Shown here piece after piece: positions 14,048 to 14,150 of a DNA stretch of 14,150 nt (positions are counted from its first letter, which is position 1; each line of letters starts with the position of its first letter). Both the position numbers and the translations under genes were made by a program. The notes below the pieces were generated by a model. It ran no database searches. It worked only from the letters and a program-made list of their open reading frames with translations, and was not told where the DNA came from. The stretch comes from Gammaproteobacteria bacterium (lineage in GTDB: Bacteria > Pseudomonadota > Gammaproteobacteria > Arenicellales > DRJH01), in NCBI GenBank assembly GCA_011052285.1, contig DRJH01000224.1, positions 1 through 14,150 of the forward strand, written 5' to 3'.

Positions 14048-14150
14048 TTAGAAGGTCACAGCTCTGATATCGCGGTCCAGACTTTATGTGAGGAATTGAA
14101 TGCTACCAAAACCCAGTTTCCTGGAACAAATTTGAGGCTGGTCCTGAAAC
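14048..14150 (+). pseudogene. Transposase-like C-terminal frame running off the window
   Basis: From just after a TGA at 14045-14047 the frame reads LEGHSSDIAVQTLCEELNAT and then KTQFPGTNLRLVLK up to the window edge. The block 'LCEELNATxTxFPGTxLRL' recalls the C-terminal ends of some DDE transposases, though I cannot name the family. The open part starts directly at a stop, so the gene is 5'-truncated or frameshifted here. The assignment is from memory and weak. Confidence 0.35.

Noticed and set aside
1..14150. CRISPR array, tRNA, rRNA, phage attachment site or defence island
   Set aside because: I saw no regularly spaced repeats, no cloverleaf or rRNA-like segments, no integrase, and no defence genes other than the toxin-antitoxin pair.

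Overview
The window looks like an accessory stretch of a gammaproteobacterial chromosome of middling GC. The evidence is family-level only: a PAS/HD-GYP signalling protein, PutA- and Dpp-type genes, and decayed insertion sequences. No rRNA, tRNA or ribosomal protein gene is present to fix the taxon, so this is inference.

Layout. Bases 1-170 hold nothing I can identify. Bases 171-683 are debris: an internal slice of the PutA aldehyde dehydrogenase domain (+), followed after about 25 bases by the tail of an ISNCY/IS1202-type transposase (-). Bases 779-2956 encode an intact four-PAS HD-GYP protein, a predicted cyclic-di-GMP phosphodiesterase. Bases 2957-3189 hold nothing recognisable. From about 3190 to 3598 lies the left part of an IS66-family element: tnpA is whole and tnpB stops after 21 codons. 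Bases 3777-4432 are a VapBC-type toxin-antitoxin pair on the minus strand, with a palindrome upstream.

The central block, 4534-10475, is one minus-strand operon: a Tat-exported peptide-binding protein, two DppB/DppC-type permeases, a fused double ATPase, and a small ORF overlapping the ATPase stop. Together these make a complete dipeptide/oligopeptide importer. The binding-protein gene has a good sigma70-like promoter and a strong Shine-Dalgarno sequence. A perfect 13-bp stem-loop between it and the permeases probably gives it higher expression than the rest.

The long gene-poor gap, 10476-11407, holds a possible small RNA unit (promoter-like boxes plus a terminator-like hairpin, + strand). 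It also holds a 206-bp MITE-like element with 13-bp perfect terminal repeats and a 6-bp flanking duplication, and a short fragment that looks like the C-terminus of an NTF2/SnoaL-like protein.

Bases 11408-13651 encode a molybdopterin oxidoreductase of the DMSO reductase superfamily (-). Its iron-sulfur N-terminus is in frame only if translation starts at an ATC codon that sits behind a Shine-Dalgarno-like sequence; there is no ATG or GTG. The right end has a small membrane ORF of doubtful status and a transposase-like reading frame running off the window. I found no convincing new multi-gene system. The best leads are the start-codon anomaly, the MITE and the small RNA candidate.
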